This document shows, one piece after another, positions 42,628 through 52,673 of a stretch of DNA of 64,000 bases. Numbering within the stretch: position 1 is the first letter of the stretch; each line of letters starts with the position of its first letter. Both the position numbers and the translations under genes were made by a program. This DNA comes from an uncultured Lachnospiraceae bacterium (GTDB lineage: Bacteria; Bacillota; Clostridia; Lachnospirales; Lachnospiraceae), in the NCBI GenBank assembly GCA_910577275.1, contig CAJTMW010000025.1, positions 1 through 64,000 on the forward strand. The letters are read 5' to 3'. Below the pieces are notes generated by a model. It was not told the origin of the DNA and did not search any database. It saw only the letters and a list, made by a program, of their open reading frames with translations.

Positions 42628-42929
42628 AAACACAGAGGTGTCAAAATTTTTGAACATTGACAAAGCCCCTCAAAAGCCCCGGACACAGGCAAAAAGCGGC
42701 GGAAACGCAGCAAATACAGGTATTTTTGAATAAGGAAGAAAGAAGGCATTGCTTACAGTAAATTTGTGTAATCAGTGTCTTTTTTTTCTGCCCAAAGGGG
42801 AAAAATGTGCGAAGAAAATAAAAGAAACGGGAGAAACGGTGCGATAAATTTAAACACTTTACCTGAAAAGCAGGATGGATTTACACTTGGACTATACAAA
42901 ACAACAGGAAAGGGCGGGGACATGGAAGA
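42628..42929. other. Intergenic region before sugar locus C
   Basis: About 300 bp. It must hold the promoter of locus C, but I see no well-formed -35/-10 pair and no convincing operator or terminator. It contains runs of A and a T8 tract at about 42782. No gene is supported. Confidence 0.4.
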
Positions 42930-43919
42930 ATGGAAATAAAAAGTGCAATAATAAAGTCCGGTCGGACATTTCGCAAGAGGAAGCCGGAAAAGGCAAAGTC
43001 AAAGGTAAAGAAGAAGGGCGGAGGAAAAGAATACTGGAAAAACAACTGGCAGTTATATGTGCTGGTGCTTCCGGCCATCATTTACTTTTTCGTATTTAAT
43101 TATCTGCCGCTGTACGGAATCCAGATTGCATTTAAGGATTATAAGGCGGTGAGCGGAATCGCGGGAAGCGCGTGGGTGGGGCTGAAGCATTTTAAAGAGT
43201 TTTTCAACGCCTACTATTTTAAGAGGCTGCTATCCAATACCTTTTTGCTGAACATCTACTATTTATTATGGAGCTTTCCGGTGCCGGTATTTCTGGCAAT
43301 TTTGTTGAATCAGCTCCGGGGCGCAAAAAAGAAACGGCTTATCCAGACAACGATTTACGTGCCCTACTTTATTTCAACGGTGGTTCTGGCAGGAATGCTT
43401 TACATATTTTTATCTCCCACCAGCGGAATCTTCAATGTGATTCGTCAGGCCATGGGAATGCAGGCAATTGATTATATGTCGGACGCGGGAGCCTTCCGAA
43501 GCATCTATATTATATCGGGAATCTGGCAGTCCGCGGGGTACGGGACGATTCTCTACATTGCAACCCTGACGGGCATTGACCAGTCCTTATATGAGGCGGC
43601 GGAAATTGACGGCGCAAGCATCTGGCAGAAAATACGCTACATTGATTTGCCCAGTCTGGTTCCTACGATTATGATGGTGTTTATACTTGACTGCGGGAAG
43701 CTCCTTTCAAGCGATACCAACAAGGCGCTGGTGATGCAGACGGCAGGCAATATCCCCACTTCCGATATCATAGGCGTTTACGTCTACAATGTGGGTCTGG
43801 GAAGCGGGCAGTTTTCCTACACGGCGGCCATCGGGCTATTCATCAATATCATTAACTTTGTGATGATTATAGCGGTAAACAGGATTTCCAAAAAGACCAC
43901 AGACGTTGGGCTGTTTTAA
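42930..43919 (+). CDS. Sugar ABC importer permease, LplB type (locus C)
   Basis: A 329-aa permease with a long basic N-terminus (KRKPEKAKSKVKKKGGGK) before six helices. The docking loop is SLYEAAEIDGAS with LPSLVP. FNYLPLYGIQIAFKDYK is a typical LplB N-terminal element. First gene of the locus C importer; the next permease follows 17 bp later. Confidence 0.92.
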   Translation: MEIKSAIIKSGRTFRKRKPEKAKSKVKKKGGGKEYWKNNWQLYVLVLPAIIYFFVFNYLPLYGIQIAFKDYKAVSGIAGSAWVGLKHFKEFFNAYYFKRLLSNTFLLNIYYLLWSFPVPVFLAILLNQLRGAKKKRLIQTTIYVPYFISTVVLAGMLYIFLSPTSGIFNVIRQAMGMQAIDYMSDAGAFRSIYIISGIWQSAGYGTILYIATLTGIDQSLYEAAEIDGASIWQKIRYIDLPSLVPTIMMVFILDCGKLLSSDTNKALVMQTAGNIPTSDIIGVYVYNVGLGSGQFSYTAAIGLFINIINFVMIIAVNRISKKTTDVGLF

Positions 43920-43936
43920 AAGGGGGTGAGTAAAAG

Positions 43937-44842
43937 ATGAACAAAAAAGAAATAAGCCTGTCTAACAGAGTATTCCACATTTTCAATACGATTGTCTGGA
44001 TTGTGGTAATGTTTTTGATAGTGTACCCTTTATATCTGGTAATCATTGCGTCGGTTTCCGACCCGGACGCAATCATAAGGGGGGAGGTTATCTGGCATCC
44101 GGTGAATTTTTCCCTTGTGGGGTACAAGGCGGTTTTTAAGAACGGCGAACTGCTCCGCTCCTATGGGAATTCCATTATTTATACTTTCTTAAGCGTCATT
44201 ATCAGTATCGGGGTAACGCTGGCGGCGGCGTACACGCTGTCAAGGCCGAAGTTCAAGGGCAAGGCGCTGATAAACCTGTTCTTCGTCTTTACCATGTTTT
44301 TCAACGGAGGGCTGATACCCACTTTCCTGGTGATGCGTGATATCCATCTGTACAATTCGCCTCTGATTATGATTCTGATGGGGTGCGTCAGCGTGTGGAA
44401 CCTGATGGTGGCAAGGACTTACATCCAATCCAGCATCCCTCATGAGCTCTACGAGGCGGCCATGCTGGACGGCGCCACTCATTTTCAGTACTTTTTCAAG
44501 ATTGTGCTGCCTCTTTGCAAAACCATTGTGGCGGTGCTTGCGGTGTACTACGGAGTGGCAAAGTGGAACGACTACTTCACCGGACTGGTTTATCTGCGGG
44601 ACAGAAGCCTTCTCCCCTTACAGACCATTCTCAGGGAAATCCTGGCGACCCTGCAGGTAGATAAGTCCAGCTATATGATGACCATGGCGGACAACGCCGA
44701 GAGCATGGCGGAGGCCATGCGGGTGGCAAACGTGGTGAAGTACTGTGTGATTGTGGTGGCAACCGGGCCGGTGGTAATTCTTTACGGCTTTATGCAGAAG
44801 TATTTTGAAAAAGGTGTTATGATTGGCTCTTTAAAGGGCTGA
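43937..44842 (+). CDS. Sugar ABC importer permease, YtcP type (locus C)
   Basis: A 301-aa permease with loop ELYEAAMLDGAT and LPLCKT, and the C-terminal KYFEKGVMIGSLKG. AGGGGGTGAG lies before the ATG. It pairs with the previous LplB-like protein. Confidence 0.92.
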   Translation: MNKKEISLSNRVFHIFNTIVWIVVMFLIVYPLYLVIIASVSDPDAIIRGEVIWHPVNFSLVGYKAVFKNGELLRSYGNSIIYTFLSVIISIGVTLAAAYTLSRPKFKGKALINLFFVFTMFFNGGLIPTFLVMRDIHLYNSPLIMILMGCVSVWNLMVARTYIQSSIPHELYEAAMLDGATHFQYFFKIVLPLCKTIVAVLAVYYGVAKWNDYFTGLVYLRDRSLLPLQTILREILATLQVDKSSYMMTMADNAESMAEAMRVANVVKYCVIVVATGPVVILYGFMQKYFEKGVMIGSLKG

Positions 44843-44865
44843 CACAAAAAAGGAGGATAAAATTA

Positions 44866-46548
44866 ATGAAGAAAAAACTGATTGCAGCTTTATTGACGAC
44901 AGCCATGTTATTTACCGGCCTTACCGGATGCGGCGGTTCATCGGACGGGGGCGCGCAGACGGACAAGGCGGCTACGGAGCAGGCCGGGGAAGGCGGTGCA
45001 GAGACCGCGGCGGCAGCCGAGCCGGGGGATAATTTTAACGAGACAGGCTACCCCATTGTGAACGAGCCCATTACCTTAAAGGTGCTTCTTGGAATCAGAG
45101 ACGTGGATTCCTTAACGCCCACGGAGGAAATGCCTGCTCTTGTAAGACTGGAAGAACAGACAGGGATTCATATTGAATGGGAAATTATCAAGGGAGCGGA
45201 CTGGGAGACAAAGCTGAATCTGATGTTTGCTTCGGGAGAATACCCGGACATCATTCTTTCCTGTAATACCACGGTTGATGACGAGGAGTACGGCGTTACC
45301 CAGCAGATTCTGATTCCTTTGGAGGATGCGATTGCCAAATATATGCCTACTTATATGGAACGTGTAAACGCGGAGGATTCCGACCCCACCACGGGCCTTG
45401 TGGCTTCCGACGGACATACCTACTCCGTAGGCTATCTGGTAGGACAGAACATCAACACCAACGCCCACTATTTTATCAACCAGACATGGCTTGACAACCT
45501 GAATCTGGAAACGCCCACCACGCTGGAAGAACTGACAGAGGTTCTGCGCGCCTTCAAGACACAGGACCCTAACGGAAACGGAGAGGCGGACGAGGTTCCC
45601 CTGGAAATGAACCTGGACGGAGGGGCTTACTACGGCGTCCGCTATATGCTCCCCATGTTCGGGATTCCCTGTGACCATGAAAAGTGGATTTATCTTGACG
45701 ACGATAAGAAGGTTCAGTTTGCGGCGACGCAGCAGGGCTTCAGGGAATGTATGGAATGGCTGAACCTGTGCTACACGGAAGGGCTGGTTGACCCGGAAAT
45801 CATTTCTCAGGACGTCAACACAGTGGAGACAAAGTTCAAGGAGGGAAATGTGGGCTTCTTTACCGCATGGCGGCTCCTGGCAATGGGCTTTGACGACGGC
45901 GTGGCAAAGGACTGTACGCTTTATATGCCCGCAGGTCCCGAGGGAAGAAAAGCAAGCCTTCTCCGTTACATAGAAATGGCAAAGCCGGAGTCCGGGGCGT
46001 TCCTTACATCGACAAATGAGCATGTGGCGGAAAGCCTCCGCTGGCTGGATGCGCTTCTGGAAACAGAAACCATGTTCTCGCTTTATTACGGCGAGCAGGA
46101 CGCAGGCGATGAGCATATGGGATGGGAGTACGACGCCGAAAACGGTAAAATCAACGCCCTTGCCGACGGTTCCGTTGAAGTGAAAAATTGTCTGGACTGC
46201 AACACGTTATTCTTTGCGCCCGGTAAATATATCTCGGAGACCTTTAATATGCCGCCGCAGAGAATTGAAAAGACGGATTATTGCACAAAGTATGATGACG
46301 CGGGAATCATTCAGAAGTATTCCAATGATTATTTAAAGCTTGCGCCTCTGACCGCGGAACAGCTCCAGCAGCTTTCCCTGAAAGAAACGGATATCAAAAA
46401 CGCGGTGGAGGAAAATATGGCTGCTTTTATCACTCAGGGCGTAACGGACGAAAGCTGGGACGCGTTCATGAAGCTGTTTGAGGGAATGGACGTAGCCAGT
46501 TACGTGAAGGTTTATCAGGACGCCATTGACCAGATGGATATCCAGTAA
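44866..46548 (+). CDS. Sugar-binding lipoprotein (locus C)
   Basis: A 560-aa LplA-like extracellular binding protein. Lipobox LTGC (Cys22), an acidic Ala/Glu linker to about residue 55, then the fold from EPITLKVLLG. The segment DPNGNGEADEVP resembles the calcium-binding loop seen in alginate- and pectin-type binding proteins. AGGAGG precedes the ATG. Two tandem hairpins follow it. Confidence 0.92.
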   Translation: MKKKLIAALLTTAMLFTGLTGCGGSSDGGAQTDKAATEQAGEGGAETAAAAEPGDNFNETGYPIVNEPITLKVLLGIRDVDSLTPTEEMPALVRLEEQTGIHIEWEIIKGADWETKLNLMFASGEYPDIILSCNTTVDDEEYGVTQQILIPLEDAIAKYMPTYMERVNAEDSDPTTGLVASDGHTYSVGYLVGQNINTNAHYFINQTWLDNLNLETPTTLEELTEVLRAFKTQDPNGNGEADEVPLEMNLDGGAYYGVRYMLPMFGIPCDHEKWIYLDDDKKVQFAATQQGFRECMEWLNLCYTEGLVDPEIISQDVNTVETKFKEGNVGFFTAWRLLAMGFDDGVAKDCTLYMPAGPEGRKASLLRYIEMAKPESGAFLTSTNEHVAESLRWLDALLETETMFSLYYGEQDAGDEHMGWEYDAENGKINALADGSVEVKNCLDCNTLFFAPGKYISETFNMPPQRIEKTDYCTKYDDAGIIQKYSNDYLKLAPLTAEQLQQLSLKETDIKNAVEENMAAFITQGVTDESWDAFMKLFEGMDVASYVKVYQDAIDQMDIQ

Positions 46549-46573
46549 AAATATTATTTAAGTAAAGACGATG

Positions 46574-46641
46574 GTCCTGACGCAGGTCAGGACTGTCCCC
46601 AAAAGCCGACTTGACAGAAAGGATAAGCCGGCTTTTGGGGA
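46574..46641 (+). terminator. Two tandem hairpins after the locus C binding protein
   Basis: Hairpin 1 has perfect 8-bp arms GTCCTGAC/GTCAGGAC (46574-46593, 4-nt loop). Hairpin 2 has perfect 13-bp arms TCCCCAAAAGCCG/CGGCTTTTGGGGA (46596-46608 and 46629-46641). There is no T-run after hairpin 2, so partial termination, mRNA protection or a repeat element are all possible. Confidence 0.6.
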
Positions 46642-46708
46642 TAAATGGATTTACTTTTGCGAGAAGATATCTGATAATAGAAAAAACAGAAAACCCGGGG
46701 GAAGACGG

Positions 46709-48910
46709 ATGAGAAAAGCGTTGAAAGCGTTCAAAAATCAGAGCATTTTTTATTATATCCTGATGTTCAGTGCCATGGTGGTGCTGATTATCGGGCTTCT
46801 TGGCGGGTATCTGTACCGGTTTTATTACCGGACGCTTTATAATGATTTCCTGTCCTCCAACGAAGCCTGGCTTTCTTCTGTCGCCGGGCGCCACGAATAC
46901 GATATGCAGACCTTTTCGAATGTTGCTTTAGAGATGGGAATTTCCATGGATATTGCGGCGTTTAAGCTGGACGAACAGCCGGAAAAAAGTATACGGCTGA
47001 AAGAGAGGCTGAATCAGTATATGGCGGTGAGCCAGAATGTCAGCGATATCTTTTACGCCTATCATCAGGACAGCTATATTTATGATTACCGCACCTCCGC
47101 TGACAACGAACGCTTTTTTACAAGCGGAATTGTGCTGGAGGAAACGGAGCCCTGGAAATTCCGGGAGCTTGTCTACCAAGATATCAGGGAAATGACGGCG
47201 CTTCCCGAGCAGAACATCACCGGCTATTTGACCGGCTCCTTCAAGGATGTGAATACCAATGCGGTCATTTATATTTATCCCGTGCCGCCTAAATACTGGG
47301 GAAATGTGGTTTTTGTGGTGAACAGCAACTATTATGAGGAGCTTCTTTCCGCTTCGGAGGAACAAAAAAGGGAAACCTGCCTGCTTTATGACGGACAGAT
47401 AATCACCCGGAGGGGAAACCTGGGCCTTTCCGGGGAAGCGCTGACGGAGGCGTTTGCAGGAGCGGAGGACGGACAGAAGAAAATAAGCATTGACGGCAAA
47501 AGCTATCTTCTTACCGTAGCTTCCGGCAGCGGGCTGACCTATTGCAGTATCCAGCCTATGGGCATCTTTTACGATAAAATTATGACCCAGCAGTGGGGGA
47601 TTATTCTGCTGCTTTTGATTTGCAGTATTCCGGCGTCTTTCATTATCGTGTCCCTGTCGAGGAATCTGATGGGAAAGGTGAAGGGCATCAATATTCTCTT
47701 AAACGACGAGGAGGAATCTTACTATAATATCAGCAATATCGAGAGCGGAATCCGTATGCTGGTGGAAAACAGCCGGGAGACGGAGAAGGAAAGCGCTTCC
47801 CTCCGAAGGACAAAGTTTCTGATTAATTTCATCCGCAGCGAATATCCCGACAGAAAGAGCATGGAGGAAATGGCCCGTAAGGCGGAGCTTTGCGCGGATT
47901 ACCGGCATTTTGCGGTGCTCCTTATGAGGGACAGGGGCAACAGCAACGAGCGCAAGGCCCATGAGAAGATGCTGGCGGAGGTGGCGGGAGCCAAGGGCAT
48001 TGAGGGCTACGGCATGAACCTCATCAGCAATAACCAGAGCCTTTTTGTGATTTTCGGGGACGAGCCGGAGCGGCTCTGCCGGATAGAAAAGAGTATTTTC
48101 CATATCGGCAAAAAATACTGCGAGGAGTTTATCATGGCGGTCAGCGGGCTTCATGAGAAATTTGAGGAGGCTTCCGAGGCGTATCTGGAGGCGGACGCGG
48201 CCTTTGACAACCGTTTCCTGATGGACAACGATGAGATTATCCGCTATGAATCTCTGGCGGATACGAAGGAGGTTCACCTGCTTCCCGAAAATTATTTGAA
48301 GCGTCTGAAAAACGCCATCCGCACAGGGCAGGAGAAGGAGATGGAAAAGACGGTGGAGGAAATCTGCCAGAGGCTGAAAAAGGAAAACTATACCCTGCTG
48401 ACCTTCCGTCTTTTGTACAACGATATTATCCATATGCTGGTGTCCGAGTGGAACATCGGGGAGGGGAATTTTAAAAATATTTATAACGTGTTTACCCTGT
48501 CCCAGTGCCTGACAATTCAGGATTTCAGCGACGTTTTGTGCGAGGTCTGCCGGAGCCTGATGCATATCCGGCAGAAAAAGGAGAAGGATGCGCCGGGGCT
48601 TGCGGAGGCAGCCATTGTTTATATGAAAGAAAATTTCCAGAGCGTGGATTTGAATATGGGGGCTCTGGCGGATAAGCTCGAGGTGAGTCCGGTGACGCTG
48701 GCAGTAGAATTTAAGAGCGAGATGGGAATGAGCCCCTCGGATTATCTGGCGCTGCTTCGTATGGAGCGCGCCAAGGAGCTTTTGCGGAGTACGGATATGC
48801 GGGTAAAAGAGGTGAGCCTTGCGGTGGGCTACGAGGACGACCATGTATTTATGCGCCGTTTTAAGAAATACGTGGGGATGACACCGGGGCAGTACCGGAG
48901 CGAGGCGTGA
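46709..48910 (+). CDS. Membrane-anchored AraC-family regulator (locus C)
   Basis: A 733-aa protein joining a sensor and a DNA-binding domain without kinase or receiver. The first helix is at about residues 14-37, an extracellular Cache-like domain follows, and a second helix lies around residues 290-315 (WGIILLLLICSIPASF). The cytoplasmic part has a degenerate GGDEF-like/linker segment and ends in two AraC helix-turn-helix motifs (LADKLEVSPVTLAVEFKSE and VSLAVGYEDDHVFMRRFKKY). ATG 46709 has GGGGGAAGA before it. It replaces the two-component pair used by loci A, B and D. Confidence 0.9.
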   Translation: MRKALKAFKNQSIFYYILMFSAMVVLIIGLLGGYLYRFYYRTLYNDFLSSNEAWLSSVAGRHEYDMQTFSNVALEMGISMDIAAFKLDEQPEKSIRLKERLNQYMAVSQNVSDIFYAYHQDSYIYDYRTSADNERFFTSGIVLEETEPWKFRELVYQDIREMTALPEQNITGYLTGSFKDVNTNAVIYIYPVPPKYWGNVVFVVNSNYYEELLSASEEQKRETCLLYDGQIITRRGNLGLSGEALTEAFAGAEDGQKKISIDGKSYLLTVASGSGLTYCSIQPMGIFYDKIMTQQWGIILLLLICSIPASFIIVSLSRNLMGKVKGINILLNDEEESYYNISNIESGIRMLVENSRETEKESASLRRTKFLINFIRSEYPDRKSMEEMARKAELCADYRHFAVLLMRDRGNSNERKAHEKMLAEVAGAKGIEGYGMNLISNNQSLFVIFGDEPERLCRIEKSIFHIGKKYCEEFIMAVSGLHEKFEEASEAYLEADAAFDNRFLMDNDEIIRYESLADTKEVHLLPENYLKRLKNAIRTGQEKEMEKTVEEICQRLKKENYTLLTFRLLYNDIIHMLVSEWNIGEGNFKNIYNVFTLSQCLTIQDFSDVLCEVCRSLMHIRQKKEKDAPGLAEAAIVYMKENFQSVDLNMGALADKLEVSPVTLAVEFKSEMGMSPSDYLALLRMERAKELLRSTDMRVKEVSLAVGYEDDHVFMRRFKKYVGMTPGQYRSEA

Positions 48911-48950
48911 AAGAGAAAGGCGCAAAAGGCGGCGCGGAAGTGAGGGTAAA

Positions 48951-51900
48951 ATGAGCGTAAAAATCAGCCGGTACAATTATATAAAGGTGGATTATGAAGC
49001 CGGGGAACCGGAGGCGGTGGCAAGGGCGGCCGGGAATCTGGTAAGGGATTTGCGGCGGGTGCTGGATTGCTGTCCGGAGCCCCCGGGCAATGTTCCTTTT
49101 CACCGGATTACGGTGGGGACGCTTGGCGTGTCGGAGGAAATCTGCCGGAAGGCGGAGATTGGCCTTCTGGCGAACGAGGAGGGGCTCCCATACAAAGAAG
49201 CCTTTCTGATACAGGAAAAGGACGGAGAGCTTTTGATTGCAGGCAGCGACAGGCGGGGGACGGTGTACGGGATTTATGAGTTCTGCGAAAGGTATCTGGG
49301 AGTGTCGCCCTGGTACTTTTTCGGGGACGTGCCTGTGCGCCGGAAGCAGGAAATCTTTTTCCCCGACGGATTTACAAGGACGGACCGTCCATCTGTGGAA
49401 TACCGGGGGATTTTTATCAACGACGAGGAGGAACTGGAGCACTGGGTACAGCGTTATATGGGGGAGGACACCATCGGCGTAAAAACCTACGAGAAGATTT
49501 TCGAGCTGTTGCTCCGGCTGAAAATGAACTATATCTGGCCGGCCATGCATGTGAATTCTTTTAACCTGAAAAAGGAAAACGGCGCGCTGGCGGACGCCAT
49601 GGGGATTGTGGTGGGAACCTCCCACTGTGACATGCTGATGCGGAGCAATAACCGGGAGTGGAAGCCCTGGCTTAAGAAAAAAGGCTATGAGGACGCCGTG
49701 TACGATTTTTCCATTCCGGGAAGAAACCGGGAAATCCTAAAGGAGTACTGGCAGGAGAGCGTGGAGCAGAACCGGGATTTTGAGGTGAGCTATACGCTGG
49801 GAATGCGGGGGATTCACGATTCCGGCTTTGAGGCGAAGACGCTGGAAGGGAAAACCGGGAAGGAGCTTCTTGAGGCAAAGCTGACGCTCCTTGATTCTGT
49901 CATAAAAGCCCAGCAGGAGATACTTGCAGATACCCTTTCTCACGAGACGTTAAAGACCTTTGTGCCCTATAAAGAGGTGCTTGAGCTGTACGACAACGGC
50001 CTTAAGGTGCCGGAGGATTTGACCTTAATCTGGGTTAATGACAATTACGGCTACGTGAGGCGGTATCCCGGCGAGGAGGAAAAAAAGCGCAGGGGCGGAA
50101 ACGGGATTTATTATCACAATTCCTACTGGGCGCCGCCGGGAGGCTCCTATTTGTTTCTCTGCTCCATCCCCCTTGCCCATACCAGAAACGAGCTTTTAAA
50201 GGCGTACGAGGAGGGAATTCGGAAAATCTGGGTGACGAATTTCGGCGCGATAAAGCCTCTGGAGCAGCAGATTTCCTTTTATGCGGCTCTTGCATGGGAG
50301 GCAGGAAAAAAGGACGCCCTGACAGATAACGAGGAGCTTTTTCTGGAAAAATGGATTGACGATACCTTCAGCGGCGGCTTCGGAAAGGAGCTTGCCCCCT
50401 GTCTTCTTTCCTTTGACCAGCTCACAAACACAAGGAAGGTGGAGCAGATGGATATGGACGCCTTTTCCCAGACGGCCTACGGGGACGAGGCGGCGGGCCG
50501 GATTCACCGTTATGAGGAAATGTTTCAGAAGGTGAACCGTATCTGGAAAGCCCTTCCCCGGCAGGAGCAGGACGCCTTTTTCCAGATGATTGCAATGAAG
50601 TTCCACGCCGCCTATTTTACGAATCTCATGTATTATTATGCGGACAGGAGCGTCCTTTGCATGGAACAGGGGAAGGAAGCGGCGGCGGCAAAGTACACGA
50701 GGCAGGGAAAGCTTCTGGACAGGGCGCGCCGGAACATGCTTTCTTATTATAATCATGTGATGTCGGGCGGAAAGTGGAACGGGATTCTGACGCCGGAGGA
50801 TTTTCCCCCGCCAAGAACCGCCATGCACCCCGCGTTTATGCCACCGATTGGAGCAAAGGAAGATGCGCCCGCCGGGGAATGGGACGGAAAAGACCCGGCG
50901 GAAGAAAACCGATTTTTAGCGTCTGCGGTCAGCGCCGCCAGGACGGAAGCAGGAGAGGGCGCCGGCAGCGCCAAAGCGGAGGATACCGGCAGAGCCGCCG
51001 GGCCGGTGATAAGCCTGTGGAATGAGGGGAGCGAAATTGTATTTACCAGACCGGCGGTGAAGTGGCTGGAAATCGGAAACAACAGCAAAAAACCGTGTGG
51101 CTGCCGCGTCAGCGGGCCGGACTGGATTCGCTTTACAGACAGCGGGCTTTCGGCGGTGGAAGCCGCGGTAAAAGAGGAGGAGCGGATTCTCTTTGAGGCG
51201 GATTGGGAAAGGCTGCGGAGGTGTTCCGAAAAGGAGGGCGGAAAGTCTGGCGCAGAATGTAAACCGGATGTGCAGAGAATTGCGGGTGAAATAAGGATTA
51301 CGGATGATGCGGGGAAAGTGATTTGCCGGATTCCGGTTTCCGCGCTGCCGGGTAGGGAGCCTGCGGAGAAAGGGACTGGCGAGAGCAGCAGAAATGGTGA
51401 GCCTGTGGCGACAGGGGCAGGCGAGAACAGCAGAAATGGGAAGCCTGCGGCAACAGAAGCTGGCGAGAGTAGCAGAAATGGGGAGCCTGTGGCAACAGAG
51501 GACGACGGCCGGATATGTGTGGAGGCGCAAAACGCAGAAGCTTTTCCGGCGGGAGATTTGCTGGCCGCCGGGTGGAAGCGGATTGAAAATCTGGGCCGGG
51601 ATTCGTCCGCGCTTCTGGAATCCCGGCGGGAAGGGGCCGTGCTTTCCTACCCGGTGCAGGTGTTTTCGGCAGGAAGATTTTTACTGGAGATGCACCGTTT
51701 CCCGTCCTTGAATTCCGTAGGGGAAATCTGCGCAGGCGTTTCCGTGGATAATGGACAAATGCAGATTTTACGGACGGAGTCAAAGGATGAGTACTGCGGC
51801 ACATGGAAGGAAAACGTCCGCAACAATGTGGATAAGCTGTATCTGAAACTGCCATATATGGAAGCGGGACGCCATGTAATCAGGATTCATGGAATCAGCA

Positions 51901-52670
51901 GATACTTCGCCTTTACCAGATTTGTGATTTATACGGATAAAAGAAAGGAAAATTCTCTGGGAAAGGAGGGCGGAAATCAGCATCTGCCGCTTTCCTTTGA
52001 CAGCCAGGCTTTTGTTCGGGAGTTCTACGGGGAAGAAGCCGGCGGACTTTTGCCCCGTCCGGTTCATTACCTGCCTCTTGTGCCCGAGGGGGACAGCCTC
52101 ACCATGGAGGATACCGTGATACAGCCCACGGTCTGGGAAAGGACGATATTGGCGGAGGAAATTGTGGAAAGCGGACGGAGCCTGTTTACGGAAACAGCGG
52201 GCGCAGTACGGATAGAGGCTGCCGCCGCCCTTGCGCAGAGCACCTTTGCCTGTACGGAAAAGGGAAACTGGAAGTGGTGCAACAGCCCATCCCATGGGGA
52301 GAGCGGACTTGCCATGTACCTTCGGGAGGAAAATAAAAGCCGGGAGGCGGATGAAAACGCTCCGGCGCTGCGCTATCGGATAAGGGTTACAGGAGGCGAT
52401 TACCGGATATGGGTCCGGGTGCTGATGTGGGGGGAGGATACCTCGCATTTTACCCTTGCAATTGACGGGAAAATGATTCCGGAAAGAGAGCTGTACGGCG
52501 GTCATGCCATATGGCGGTATTCCAACGAGCAGGTGTGGAAGTGGATTCCGGTTTATAAGGTCTGTCTGCCAGAGGGAGAGCATTTGCTAAAGGTGATTTC
52601 ACTGTGCTCGCGGCTTCGGTTTGAGCAGATTTATCTCACGAAAGGCAGTGAGCTTCCGGGAGAGGTGTGA
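48951..52670 (+). CDS. Glycoside hydrolase family 115 (alpha-glucuronidase-like)
   Basis: A 1239-aa cytoplasmic enzyme. The N-terminal GH115 domain has GSDRRGTVYGIYEFCERYLGVS, EYRGIFINDEEELEHW and KMNYIWPAMHVNSF, then HDSGFEAK and WVNDNYGYVRRYP, all typical of the family, which removes glucuronic or 4-O-methylglucuronic acid from xylan. The C-terminal part is a beta-sandwich (Gylcosyl_hydro115_C-like). Around residues 805-855 lies a repetitive Gly/Ser/Glu linker. No signal peptide, so it acts on imported acidic oligosaccharide. The GH28 gene starts 3 bp after its stop. Confidence 0.88.
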   Translation: MSVKISRYNYIKVDYEAGEPEAVARAAGNLVRDLRRVLDCCPEPPGNVPFHRITVGTLGVSEEICRKAEIGLLANEEGLPYKEAFLIQEKDGELLIAGSDRRGTVYGIYEFCERYLGVSPWYFFGDVPVRRKQEIFFPDGFTRTDRPSVEYRGIFINDEEELEHWVQRYMGEDTIGVKTYEKIFELLLRLKMNYIWPAMHVNSFNLKKENGALADAMGIVVGTSHCDMLMRSNNREWKPWLKKKGYEDAVYDFSIPGRNREILKEYWQESVEQNRDFEVSYTLGMRGIHDSGFEAKTLEGKTGKELLEAKLTLLDSVIKAQQEILADTLSHETLKTFVPYKEVLELYDNGLKVPEDLTLIWVNDNYGYVRRYPGEEEKKRRGGNGIYYHNSYWAPPGGSYLFLCSIPLAHTRNELLKAYEEGIRKIWVTNFGAIKPLEQQISFYAALAWEAGKKDALTDNEELFLEKWIDDTFSGGFGKELAPCLLSFDQLTNTRKVEQMDMDAFSQTAYGDEAAGRIHRYEEMFQKVNRIWKALPRQEQDAFFQMIAMKFHAAYFTNLMYYYADRSVLCMEQGKEAAAAKYTRQGKLLDRARRNMLSYYNHVMSGGKWNGILTPEDFPPPRTAMHPAFMPPIGAKEDAPAGEWDGKDPAEENRFLASAVSAARTEAGEGAGSAKAEDTGRAAGPVISLWNEGSEIVFTRPAVKWLEIGNNSKKPCGCRVSGPDWIRFTDSGLSAVEAAVKEEERILFEADWERLRRCSEKEGGKSGAECKPDVQRIAGEIRITDDAGKVICRIPVSALPGREPAEKGTGESSRNGEPVATGAGENSRNGKPAATEAGESSRNGEPVATEDDGRICVEAQNAEAFPAGDLLAAGWKRIENLGRDSSALLESRREGAVLSYPVQVFSAGRFLLEMHRFPSLNSVGEICAGVSVDNGQMQILRTESKDEYCGTWKENVRNNVDKLYLKLPYMEAGRHVIRIHGISRYFAFTRFVIYTDKRKENSLGKEGGNQHLPLSFDSQAFVREFYGEEAGGLLPRPVHYLPLVPEGDSLTMEDTVIQPTVWERTILAEEIVESGRSLFTETAGAVRIEAAAALAQSTFACTEKGNWKWCNSPSHGESGLAMYLREENKSREADENAPALRYRIRVTGGDYRIWVRVLMWGEDTSHFTLAIDGKMIPERELYGGHAIWRYSNEQVWKWIPVYKVCLPEGEHLLKVISLCSRLRFEQIYLTKGSELPGEV
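51378..51503 (+). repeat. Three 42-bp tandem repeats in the GH115 linker
   Basis: Three consecutive 14-codon units starting at 51378, 51420 and 51462 encode variants of GESSRNGEPVATEA. A degraded fourth copy precedes them. The repeats keep the frame, so copy number can vary without breaking the enzyme. Confidence 0.85.
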
Positions 52671-52673
52671 AAA

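Noticed and set aside
42740..42850. Short Cys-containing frame before locus C
   Set aside because: About 30 codons from a TTG, no clear promoter or conservation that I can judge.
45112..46116. 334-codon minus-strand frame opposite the locus C binding protein
   Set aside because: Antisense to an intact lipoprotein gene, no ribosome site, no domain.
47699..48976. 425-codon minus-strand frame under the locus C regulator
   Set aside because: Long antisense frame produced by GC-rich codon positions of the AraC gene; composition is His/Leu/Arg-rich as expected for a shadow.
51378..51503. CRISPR array
   Set aside because: The repeats are contiguous, in frame and protein-coding; there are no spacers.
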